Position numbers and translations under genes: made by a program. From Flavobacteriaceae bacterium UBA6231 (GTDB taxonomy: Bacteria; Bacteroidota; Bacteroidia; Flavobacteriales; Flavobacteriaceae), in contig DJWL01000199.1 in assembly GCA_002441545.1 (NCBI GenBank), forward strand, positions 110,087 to 117,426: DNA of 7,340 nt, written 5' to 3'. This document shows, piece after piece, positions 1-5,202 of this stretch. Each line of letters starts with the position of its first letter. Within the stretch, counting starts at the first letter, position 1. Below the pieces are notes generated by a model that saw nothing but the letters and a program-made list of their open reading frames with translations, made no database searches and was not told the DNA's origin.

Positions 1-27
1 CAATGACGAAACTAATATTGTATAGGA

Positions 28-273
28 GTGAAAGACAAATTTATAGAATTAACATTGGGAAGTTATATTATTTCTCATGGTTATAATAGCAAAAATAAAG
101 AAGTAATGGAGCATATACCTTCCGATACATTTTCTAAGAAAATAGTGCCAATATCTAGGATAAAATCTGTTAGTGAAAAATATATTTTAACAGATTATGT
201 AGATGGAAGATGGATTTATTGGGAATATCAAGAAGATTATGATTATTTAAAAAAGATACTGGTTAATAAATGA
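28..273 (+). CDS. Small hypothetical protein, 81 aa, upstream of metF
   Basis: I do not recognise this family and assign no function. The product is small, soluble-looking and charged, with no signal peptide or membrane segment. It begins KDKFIELTLGSYIISHGY and has an aromatic-rich part near residues 57-73 (YVDGRWIYWEYQEDYDY). An in-frame stop at 13-15 bounds the frame, and the first usable start is GTG at 28. AGGA lies directly against this GTG, too close to act as a normal ribosome binding site. The first in-frame ATG is at 106 and would remove 26 residues. The TGA stop overlaps the metF start in an ATGA, so translation of the two is probably coupled and a real gene is likely. It could instead be the 3' part of a longer gene cut by the window or broken by a frameshift, because only 27 bases precede it. 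Confidence 0.6.
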   Translation: MKDKFIELTLGSYIISHGYNSKNKEVMEHIPSDTFSKKIVPISRIKSVSEKYILTDYVDGRWIYWEYQEDYDYLKKILVNK

Positions 274-1226
274 AAGTAACAGAACATATAAAAAAAGCCA
301 AGGGTAAAACATTGTTTTCTTTTGAAATTATTCCACCTCAAAAAGGAAGAAATATTCAGGAATTATATGATAACATTGATCCTTTAATGGAGTTCAATCC
401 ACCTTTTATTGATGTTACAACTTCTCGAGAGGAATATGTGTATATTGATAAAGGGCAAGGGCTTTTAGACAGGAAAATAACACGTATGCGTCCAGGAACC
501 GTTGGTATTTGTGCTGCAATTAAACATAAATATAATGTAGATACTATTCCACATGTATTATGTGGTGGATTTACAAAAGAAGAAACCGAATATGTATTGG
601 TTGATTGTCATTATTTAGGCATTGAAAACGTGATGGCTTTACGTGGTGATGCTATGAAACATCAACAATATTTTGAACCAGCTGAAGGCGGACATACTTA
701 TGCTTCTGAACTAGTAAAACAAATGAGCGATTTAAATAGAGGCAAATATTTACATGATGTTGTGGAGTCTGATTATAAAACAAACTTTTGTATTGGAGTT
801 GCAGGTTATCCTGAAAAGCATTTAGAAGCACCATCATTAAATACCGATTTAAAGCGTCTTAAAGAAAAAGTTGATGCCGGTGCCAATTATGTTGTAACTC
901 AAATGTTTTTCGATAATGGCAAATTTTTTGAATTTGTTGAAAAAGCTAGACAAGCAGGAATCAATGTGCCAATCATTCCTGGAATAAAACCTATTGCTGT
1001 AAAACGTCATTTACAATTATTACCTCAGGTTTTTAAAATTGATATTCCTGAAACATTAATTCATGAAGTTGAAAAATGTAAAGACAATAATCAAGTACGT
1101 CAGGTAGGTATAGAATGGGCTGTTAAGCAATCACAAGAATTGCTTAAAGCAGGCGTGCCAGTATTGCATTATTATTCAATGGGTAAAAGCGACAATATAA
1201 AAGCCATTGCATCACAGATATTTTAA
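270..1226 (+). CDS. metF: 5,10-methylenetetrahydrofolate reductase (MetF)
   Basis: This cytoplasmic flavoenzyme reduces 5,10-methylene-THF to 5-methyl-THF, the methyl donor for methionine synthase. The 318 residues form a single FAD-binding TIM barrel, close to the roughly 296 of E. coli MetF. Visible motifs are FSFEIIPPQKG at 16-26, with E19 matching the catalytic Glu of the family; LRGD at 124-127, with D127 matching the flavin-contacting Asp; CIGVAGYPEKH at 174-184; VVTQMFFD at 208-215, with Q211 matching the substrate-contacting Gln; and PIIPGIKPI at 234-242. The C-terminal LHYYSMGK is also typical. The ATG at 270 overlaps the stop of the preceding small gene, which supports this start. 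No riboswitch or promoter is visible before it, so its promoter probably lies upstream of the window. A metH neighbour is often found in this phylum but cannot be seen here. Confidence 0.96.
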   Translation: MKVTEHIKKAKGKTLFSFEIIPPQKGRNIQELYDNIDPLMEFNPPFIDVTTSREEYVYIDKGQGLLDRKITRMRPGTVGICAAIKHKYNVDTIPHVLCGGFTKEETEYVLVDCHYLGIENVMALRGDAMKHQQYFEPAEGGHTYASELVKQMSDLNRGKYLHDVVESDYKTNFCIGVAGYPEKHLEAPSLNTDLKRLKEKVDAGANYVVTQMFFDNGKFFEFVEKARQAGINVPIIPGIKPIAVKRHLQLLPQVFKIDIPETLIHEVEKCKDNNQVRQVGIEWAVKQSQELLKAGVPVLHYYSMGKSDNIKAIASQIF

Positions 1227-1235
1227 TTAATCTCT

Positions 1236-1243
1236 TATTTTTG
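1236..1243 (+). promoter_or_regulatory. Candidate -7 promoter element (TATTTTTG)
   Basis: TATTTTTG matches the Bacteroidota -7 consensus TAnnTTTG exactly. It lies 19 bases before the start of the acyloxyacyl hydrolase-like gene, in the 36-base gap after metF. No TTG or TTTG is found at the expected 17-23 base distance upstream; the nearest TTG, at 1207-1209, is 26 bases away. Bases 1234-1252 can also form a short CTTAT/ATAAG stem, but no T run follows it, so it is not a convincing terminator. Transcription may simply continue from metF. Confidence 0.4.
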
Positions 1244-1262
1244 CGAGATAAGTAACCTGTAA

Positions 1263-2363
1263 ATGAAGCTACTTCTTACTGGATTTTTTTGTTTTATATT
1301 TAATCTAACGTTTTCACAAGAAAAGCAGAATTCCTCATACATTGATATTAATTACTTTAAGGGAAATATTGCTTTACATAACAATGATATTCTTCATTTA
1401 ATAACGGGGCATCCAGAAGGTGTAATTTTAAGTTATAACAAAAAAACCTTTGGAAATAAAGCTTGGGAGCAACGTTTTAATTATCCAGATTATGGTTTCT
1501 CGTTTGCTTATCAGAATTTAAAAAATGATGTTTTAGGAAATAATTATTCGCTGTATGCACATTATAATTTTTACTTTTTAAAACGAAATTTAATGTTTCG
1601 TATAGGACAAGGGTTGGCATTAACCACTAATCCTTACGACAAAGAAACCAACTACCGCAACAATGCCTTTGGATCTAAAATTATGAGCAGTACTTTTGTT
1701 ATGCTCAATTTTAAAAAAGAGCGAATTATTGACAGGTTTGGTTTGCAGGCTGGTTTTTCAATGATTCATTATTCCAATGCTAATATAAAAGCACCAAATA
1801 CCAGCATTAATTCTATAGCACTTAATCTTGGAGTAAACTATAATTTAGATAATAAAGAACCAGAATTTATAATTGCTGATAGCTCAGAAATCAATACCAA
1901 ATTCAAAGAGCCGATTAAATATAATTTTGTTTTTAGAAGTGGTATCAATGAAAGCGATATAGTTGGTAGCGGGCAATTTCCATTTTATGTAATGTCTGCA
2001 TATGCCGATAAGCGTATCAATCAAAAAAGTGCCTTTCAACTTGGAACAGATGTATTTTTGTCAAATTTTTTAAAAGAATATATTTATTACAGGTCTGTTT
2101 CTTTCCCAGAAGAACCAACTAGTGGAAATGAAGATTATAAACGTGTCGGATTGTTTGTTGGGCACGAATTGTTTGTAAATAGAATTTCATTGGTAACTCA
2201 ATTAGGATATTATGTGTATTATCCATTTGATTTTGAAGGAAGAACTTATATTAGAGTTGGCTTGAAACGCTATTTTGGTGATAAGTGGTTTGGAGCGTTA
2301 TCCTTAAAAGCACATGCAGCAAAAGCTGAAGCAGTTGAATTTGGTGTAGGAGTGAGATTATGA
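1263..2363 (+). CDS. PagL-like / acyloxyacyl hydrolase family outer-membrane protein
   Basis: This is probably a secreted outer-membrane beta-barrel related to lipid A 3-O-deacylase (PagL), annotated in Flavobacteriia as acyloxyacyl hydrolase. Residues 1-18 look like a Sec signal peptide (MKLLLTGFFCFIFNLTFS). The body alternates aromatic and small residues as barrel strands do. The key motif is MIHYSNANIKAPNTSIN at 167-183: H169 and S171 form the H-x-S-N-A core that carries the catalytic His and Ser in PagL. The Glu expected about 12 residues after the Ser is absent; residues 182-183 are I and N. At 366 aa it is about twice the length of classical PagL, and residues 220-366 add a second strand-rich part ending in VGVRL. 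Hydrolysis of lipid A acyl chains is therefore plausible but not certain. It overlaps the next gene by ATGA. Confidence 0.78.
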   Translation: MKLLLTGFFCFIFNLTFSQEKQNSSYIDINYFKGNIALHNNDILHLITGHPEGVILSYNKKTFGNKAWEQRFNYPDYGFSFAYQNLKNDVLGNNYSLYAHYNFYFLKRNLMFRIGQGLALTTNPYDKETNYRNNAFGSKIMSSTFVMLNFKKERIIDRFGLQAGFSMIHYSNANIKAPNTSINSIALNLGVNYNLDNKEPEFIIADSSEINTKFKEPIKYNFVFRSGINESDIVGSGQFPFYVMSAYADKRINQKSAFQLGTDVFLSNFLKEYIYYRSVSFPEEPTSGNEDYKRVGLFVGHELFVNRISLVTQLGYYVYYPFDFEGRTYIRVGLKRYFGDKWFGALSLKAHAAKAEAVEFGVGVRL

Positions 2364-3106
2364 AAAAAATACTATACATACTATTTATAGTTTTTCTCTT
2401 TTCATGTAATAGTGAAAATGCAGGCGATTGTTTTCAAACCTCAGGAAAAATAATTCAGGAAGAAATAAGTTTAGATGCCTTTGATAAAATTTTGGTGAAT
2501 CGTGATGTTGAATTAATCATAGAAGAAGGTATTACTCAAAAAGTAGTGATAGAAACAGGAAAAAATTTAATGAATGACGTGGAAGCTGTTATTGTGGATG
2601 GTAAATTGATTTTAACCGATAACAATAGCTGTAATTATGTGCGTGATTATGGCATTACAAAAGTATATGTAACCTCTCCAAATATAAAAGAAATAAGAAG
2701 CTCTACACAATATGATGTAAGTTCAAAAGGCGTTTTAACGTATCCAAGCTTAACTATTTTGTCTGAAGATTATAATGCTTCAGACACATTTACTGTTGGG
2801 AATTTTAGGTTACAGCTAGATAACACAAGTTTCAATGTGGTATTCAATAATTTATCTAATTGCTATGTCTCAGGAACGACAAATAATTTGAATATAACTT
2901 ATGCAGCAGGAGCATCAAGATTTGAAGGAAGAAATCTTATTGCTCAAAAAGCGTTTATATGGAATAGAAGTTCAAACGATATGATTATGAATCCTATTCA
3001 GGAAATAAAAGGTAAAATATCAGGAACTGGCGATGTTATTTGTGTCAATCATCCACCTATTGTTGAAGTAGAAGAACAATATAAAGGGCGTCTTGTTTTT
3101 GAATGA
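2360..3106 (+). CDS. GIN-domain (DUF2807) lipoprotein
   Basis: This 248-residue envelope lipoprotein contains a putative auto-transporter adhesin, head GIN domain. Residues 1-16 are a lipoprotein signal: K2-K3, a hydrophobic stretch, then the lipobox LFSC with the acylated Cys at 16. Residues 17-25 form a short linker. From about residue 34 the sequence has the GIN pattern: F-D-K-I-L-V-N-R-D-V-E-L-I-I-E-E-G at 41-57, a V-V-I-E-T repeat unit, and short beta-helix-like rungs rich in N, S, T and G. SGTGDV at 221-226 near the end is characteristic. GIN proteins have no settled biochemical function, and adhesion is suggested only by the domain name. The ATGA overlap with the barrel gene suggests co-expression. 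The stop codon abuts the stop of gldA on the other strand. Confidence 0.85.
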   Translation: MKKILYILFIVFLFSCNSENAGDCFQTSGKIIQEEISLDAFDKILVNRDVELIIEEGITQKVVIETGKNLMNDVEAVIVDGKLILTDNNSCNYVRDYGITKVYVTSPNIKEIRSSTQYDVSSKGVLTYPSLTILSEDYNASDTFTVGNFRLQLDNTSFNVVFNNLSNCYVSGTTNNLNITYAAGASRFEGRNLIAQKAFIWNRSSNDMIMNPIQEIKGKISGTGDVICVNHPPIVEVEEQYKGRLVFE

Positions 3107-4003
3107 TTACTTACTTGTTAATTCTCTAAACAAACTTTCTAAACTGGCATTTTTCTGATTCAATTGTAAAATCTTAAGTTTATTATCATGTGCAAAATCA
3201 AACACATGAGAACGCATGTCTTCGGCAGTTTTAAACGTGATTTCATACACAAAACCATGAGTGTTTATTACATTCTTGACTTTAGGTAAATTATTTAAAA
3301 AGGCATCTTCAACTCTGTAATCAAACTCTACAATAACAGTTTGTTCCTCACCATCACGCAATTCTTTCAATTTCTTATCGGCAACAATTTCACCTTTGTT
3401 AATGATGATGACACGGTCGCACATAGCTTCTACCTCTTGCATAATATGTGTAGATAAAAACACCGTTTTAGTTTTTCCTATGGTTTTTATTAAGTTCCTT
3501 ATGTCAACCAACTGGTTTGGATCTAAGCCCGTTGTGGGTTCATCAAGAATTAAAACATCCGGGTCATGCAAAAGTGCGCAAGCCAAACCAACGCGTTGGC
3601 GATATCCTTTTGAGAGTTGCCCTATTTTTTTATGTACCTCAGGCGTTAATCCTGTAAGCTCAATAACTTCTTGAATACGTTCTTTTGAAACGTTGTAAAC
3701 TTGTGCATTAAAGTTTAAATACTCCTTAATATACATGTCTAAATACAAAGGATTATTTTCTGGCAAATAGCCTACACTTTTTTGAACATTTTTTGAATCT
3801 TCATAAACATCAAAAGTATTTACCTTAATAGAACCTTCTGAAGCATTGATGAAAGTGGTCAAAATTTTCATCATAGTTGATTTTCCAGCACCATTAGGAC
3901 CTAAAAAACCAACAATTTCTGGTTTTGCAACCTTAAAAGATATATTATTTAAAGCTTTTTGGCTTCCGTATAGTTTTGAAACACCATTTACTTCTATCGA
4001 CAT
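3107..4003 (-). CDS. gldA: ABC transporter ATP-binding subunit, GldA type
   Basis: This is the cytoplasmic ATPase of an ABC-2 type exporter and resembles GldA, which works with the membrane subunits GldF and GldG and is associated with gliding motility in Flavobacterium. Motifs in the 298 residues are Walker A GPNGAGKST at 35-43, a Q-loop region GYLPENNPLY at 78-87 with Glu rather than Gln, the signature LSKGYRQR at 130-137, Walker B LILDEP at 151-156 with catalytic E155, D-loop GLD at 159-161, and switch H186 in STH. Residues after about 215 form the GldA-like C-terminal extension. No gldF or gldG lies in the window. gldA, gldF and gldG are missing from some gliding Bacteroidota, so this gene alone does not show that the organism glides. 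A different ABC-2 exporter ATPase is the main alternative. The gene is divergent from the phe/tyr operon. Confidence 0.88.
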   Translation of the reverse strand: MSIEVNGVSKLYGSQKALNNISFKVAKPEIVGFLGPNGAGKSTMMKILTTFINASEGSIKVNTFDVYEDSKNVQKSVGYLPENNPLYLDMYIKEYLNFNAQVYNVSKERIQEVIELTGLTPEVHKKIGQLSKGYRQRVGLACALLHDPDVLILDEPTTGLDPNQLVDIRNLIKTIGKTKTVFLSTHIMQEVEAMCDRVIIINKGEIVADKKLKELRDGEEQTVIVEFDYRVEDAFLNNLPKVKNVINTHGFVYEITFKTAEDMRSHVFDFAHDNKLKILQLNQKNASLESLFRELTSK

Positions 4004-4019
4004 ATTAAAATTATTTGTT

Positions 4020-4027
4020 CAAAAATA
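4020..4027 (-). promoter_or_regulatory. Candidate gldA -7 promoter element
   Basis: On the minus strand this reads TATTTTTG, an exact match to TAnnTTTG, located 16 bases before the gldA ATG. The implied transcript leader is only about 10 bases, which is not unusual in Flavobacteriia. No TTTG is visible at the expected -33 distance. The site overlaps an AT-rich inverted repeat, ATTATTT at 4010-4016 and AAATAAT at 4023-4029. That repeat may be a chance product of composition or an operator. Confidence 0.45.
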
Positions 4028-4107
4028 ATGATTATATAATTTATTTGGAGCTTTGCCTTAAATTCTTTAAAACTTTTGAATTTATTGTAAAAAAATGGTT
4101 GTTCAAT

Positions 4108-4137
4108 TTTGATTTGTTAAAATATTATTTACTTTAG
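4108..4137 (+). promoter_or_regulatory. Candidate promoter of the phe/tyr operon leader
   Basis: TTTG at 4108-4111, an 18-base spacer, and TACTTTAG at 4130-4137 match the Bacteroidota arrangement TTTG-N-TAnnTTTG with one mismatch in the -7 element. Transcription would begin near 4143-4145. This gives an untranslated and leader-peptide region of about 230 bases before pheA and places every leader element inside the transcript. One-mismatch -7 matches are common in AT-rich DNA, so position and spacing are the main support. Confidence 0.42.
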
Positions 4138-4150
4138 CCGCTCATTATGA

Positions 4151-4199
4151 AACATCCGTAATGAATTCTTAATAAATCAGGAATTATAAATTGGATGTT
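4151..4199 (+). promoter_or_regulatory. Possible 5' hairpin of the leader RNA
   Basis: AACATCC at 4151-4157 and GGATGTT at 4193-4199 form a perfect 7-bp stem. Inside the loop, AATTC at 4164-4168 and GAATT at 4181-4185 can form 5 more pairs. The 3' arm contains the ATG at 4195, an alternative start for the leader ORF, which would be occluded when folded. The loop is large and AT-rich, so stability is doubtful. It could control leader translation, or it could be chance. Confidence 0.3.
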
Positions 4200-4233
4200 G
4201 CATGTGACCTTTGAAAAACAATATAATAAACAC

Positions 4234-4317
4234 GTGAAAACAACAGTAGGTTACACATATTTTAGCAATTTTTTTTATTTCTTTTTTAGTAAAGAAATCG
4301 AGACTTTGTATGTGTAA
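4234..4317 (+). CDS. Phe/Tyr-rich leader peptide of the phe/tyr operon attenuator
   Basis: This 27-codon ORF starts at GTG 4234 and ends at TAA 4315-4317. Its product runs from a basic, Thr-rich start into residues 7-18, YTYFSNFFYFFF, in which 9 of 12 residues are Phe or Tyr. In total it has 6 Phe and 4 Tyr. The composition matches the two products of the operon that begins 57 bases downstream, so it is probably a sensor whose translation rate reports charged tRNA-Phe and tRNA-Tyr, as in pheL-type leaders. The peptide itself need have no function. The GTG start is preceded by an A-rich stretch as is common in this phylum. In-frame ATG 4195 and GTG 4204 could instead give 40 or 37 residues, and an in-frame stop at 4162-4164 limits any further extension. 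The end of the ORF contains the 5' arm of the antiterminator, as attenuation requires. Confidence 0.8.
   Translation: MKTTVGYTYFSNFFYFFFSKEIETLYV
4251..4317 (+). promoter_or_regulatory. Protector (pause-type) stem of the attenuator
   Basis: TTACACATA at 4251-4259 is perfectly complementary to TATGTGTAA at 4309-4317, giving 9 bp with G-U pairs possible at both ends. The 5' arm contains the first two Tyr codons of the leader ORF and the 3' arm contains its stop codon. The antiterminator arm at 4297-4306 lies in the loop. When the leader is not being translated, this stem should hinder the antiterminator and favour termination. A ribosome held at the Tyr or Phe codons would break it. Confidence 0.6.
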
Positions 4318-4351
4318 TTTATAAGAAATAAATTTGAATATAAGTCTCGAT
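4297..4351 (+). promoter_or_regulatory. Antiterminator stem of the attenuator
   Basis: ATCGAGACTT at 4297-4306, inside the last third of the leader ORF, is a perfect 10-bp complement of AAGTCTCGAT at 4342-4351. The latter is also the 5' arm of the terminator, so the two structures exclude each other. The upstream arm differs from the terminator 3' arm (ATCGGGACTT) by only one base, so the two are competing copies. A ribosome stalled at the Phe/Tyr run leaves the upstream arm free and permits read-through. A ribosome reaching the stop codon at 4315 would cover most of it. Confidence 0.75.
4305..4336 (+). promoter_or_regulatory. Possible internal promoter inside the attenuator
   Basis: TTTG at 4305-4308, a 20-base spacer, and TAAATTTG at 4329-4336 match the Bacteroidota promoter consensus without mismatch. 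A transcript from it would start near 4343, at the terminator 5' arm, and would lack the leader ORF and antiterminator arm. It could give a basal or separately controlled transcript. It may equally be a chance match in AT-rich sequence. Confidence 0.3.
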
Positions 4352-4370
4352 GGAAATCGGGACTTTTTTT
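4342..4370 (+). terminator. Intrinsic terminator (attenuator) before pheA
   Basis: AAGTCTCGAT at 4342-4351 pairs with ATCGGGACTT at 4356-4365 through 10 bp, including one U-G pair, closed by the GNRA-type loop GGAA at 4352-4355. An uninterrupted T run covers 4364-4370. It lies between the leader ORF and pheA, where a terminator would silence the operon unless it is conditional. On the minus strand no T run follows, so it acts rightward. Its 3' arm ends 9 bases before the pheA ATG, so folding might also limit ribosome access to pheA. Confidence 0.88.
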
Positions 4371-4374
4371 ATAT

Positions 4375-5202
4375 ATGATAAAAACAGTTGCCATACAAGG
4401 AGTAAAAGGATCGTTCCACCACATTGTGTCTCAGGAGTTTTTTAATAAAGCTGTTGAGGTTATTGAATGTTTAACATTTGATGAGGTGGTTGAATCCTTA
4501 ATAAGCAAAGAAAGTGATGCCGTTATTATGGCGTTAGAAAATTCTATTGCAGGGTCTATCATTCCAAATTACGCTTTAATTAATAAATATGATTTGCACG
4601 TTGTTGGAGAACATTATTTAGATATTCAGCATAACCTAATGGCATTGCCAGGACAGGATGTTAATGATATTAAAGAAGTGTACTCGCATCCAATGGCGTT
4701 ATTGCAATGTATGGATTTCTTTAAAGCATATCCACATATTAAATTGGTTGAAGATAAGGATACGGCTGAAGTTGCTGAAAGAATTCATAAGCATCAATTA
4801 AAGAATATTGGAGCCATTGCAAGTGTTATGGCTGCAAACATTTTTGAGTTGGATATTTTAGCGCACAGTATTCAAACCATTAAGCATAATGAAACAAGGT
4901 TTGCTATTGTAAAGAGACAAAACTCTGAAATTCCAGAAGATCAAATTAATAAAGCTTCTTTAAAATTTGAAACAGATCATAAGCGAGGAAGTTTAGCAAC
5001 TATTTTAAACGTTATGAGTGATTGTAAGTTGAATTTAACAAAAATTCAATCGTTACCAATTATTGAAACACCTTGGAAATACTCTTTTTTTGTTGATGTG
5101 ACCTTTGAAAATTACACTGATTTTGTAAAAGCAAAATCAATATTAAATATTATGGCTCAAGGACTTAAAATATTAGGTGAATATAAAAATGCAAAGTTAT
5201 GA
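4375..5202 (+). CDS. pheA: Prephenate dehydratase (PheA), monofunctional with ACT domain
   Basis: This enzyme converts prephenate to phenylpyruvate in phenylalanine synthesis, in the cytoplasm. It has 275 residues and no chorismate mutase domain. The catalytic part at about 1-180 shows VAIQGVKGSF at 5-14, ALENSIAGS at 53-61, SHPMALLQC at 104-112, AIASVMAAN at 147-155, and NETRF at 172-176, with the catalytic Thr at 174. An ACT domain covers about 196-272. Its Phe-binding signatures are altered: GSLA at 205-208 where GALV is usual, and QSLP at 225-228 where ESRP is usual. The ATG lies 4 bases after the terminator T run with no clear Shine-Dalgarno sequence, so its expression depends on the attenuator upstream. 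The stop overlaps the aminotransferase start by ATGA. The role assignment is firm; the strength of Phe feedback on the enzyme is uncertain. Confidence 0.95.
   Translation: MIKTVAIQGVKGSFHHIVSQEFFNKAVEVIECLTFDEVVESLISKESDAVIMALENSIAGSIIPNYALINKYDLHVVGEHYLDIQHNLMALPGQDVNDIKEVYSHPMALLQCMDFFKAYPHIKLVEDKDTAEVAERIHKHQLKNIGAIASVMAANIFELDILAHSIQTIKHNETRFAIVKRQNSEIPEDQINKASLKFETDHKRGSLATILNVMSDCKLNLTKIQSLPIIETPWKYSFFVDVTFENYTDFVKAKSILNIMAQGLKILGEYKNAKL

Larger units (their letters stand above)
4004..4374. other. Divergent intergenic region: gldA promoter plus phe/tyr operon leader
   Basis: This 371-base region separates gldA from pheA. Its left end holds a -7 element for gldA. The middle holds a candidate promoter reading rightward and a possible 5' hairpin. 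The right half holds a Phe/Tyr-rich leader ORF and three mutually exclusive RNA stems that end in an intrinsic terminator just before pheA. Bases from about 4031 to 4107 show nothing I can name beyond very AT-rich sequence. Confidence 0.8.
4196..5111 (+). repeat. Short direct repeat: leader region and pheA ACT-domain segment
   Basis: Bases 4196-4217 and 5091-5111 match over 21 positions with one inserted base at 4201. The uninterrupted core is ATGTGACCTTTGAAAA (4202-4217 and 5096-5111). Both copies are in the same orientation, and the core lies in the same reading frame relative to the leader ORF and to pheA, giving V-T-F-E in each. The interval between the two copies is not itself repeated. 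The cause is unknown. Confidence 0.55.

Noticed and set aside
652..837. 61-codon minus-strand ORF within metF
   Set aside because: It is antisense to conserved metF sequence and has no supporting start context.
1231..1252. Short inverted repeat after metF as a terminator
   Set aside because: The stem is only 5-7 bp and no T run follows; it overlaps a better -7 promoter match.
3396..3674. 92-codon plus-strand ORF inside gldA
   Set aside because: It lies antisense to conserved ABC motifs (signature, Walker B) and its product has no plausible domain; it is a shadow frame.
3846..4028. 60-codon plus-strand ORF antisense to the gldA 5' end
   Set aside because: It mirrors the Walker A region and crosses the gldA promoter; no independent coding signal.
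4010..4029. AT-rich inverted repeat before gldA as an operator
   Set aside because: Seven A/T-only pairs in AT-rich DNA are weak evidence, so it is mentioned only with the promoter.
4269..4287. T-rich stretch in the leader that might be read as a terminator tail
   Set aside because: No stable hairpin lies directly before it, and the Ts form Phe codons of the leader ORF.
4375..4400. T-box or amino-acid riboswitch before pheA
   Set aside because: No T-box sequence or specifier-loop architecture is visible, and the leader ORF explains the region better.
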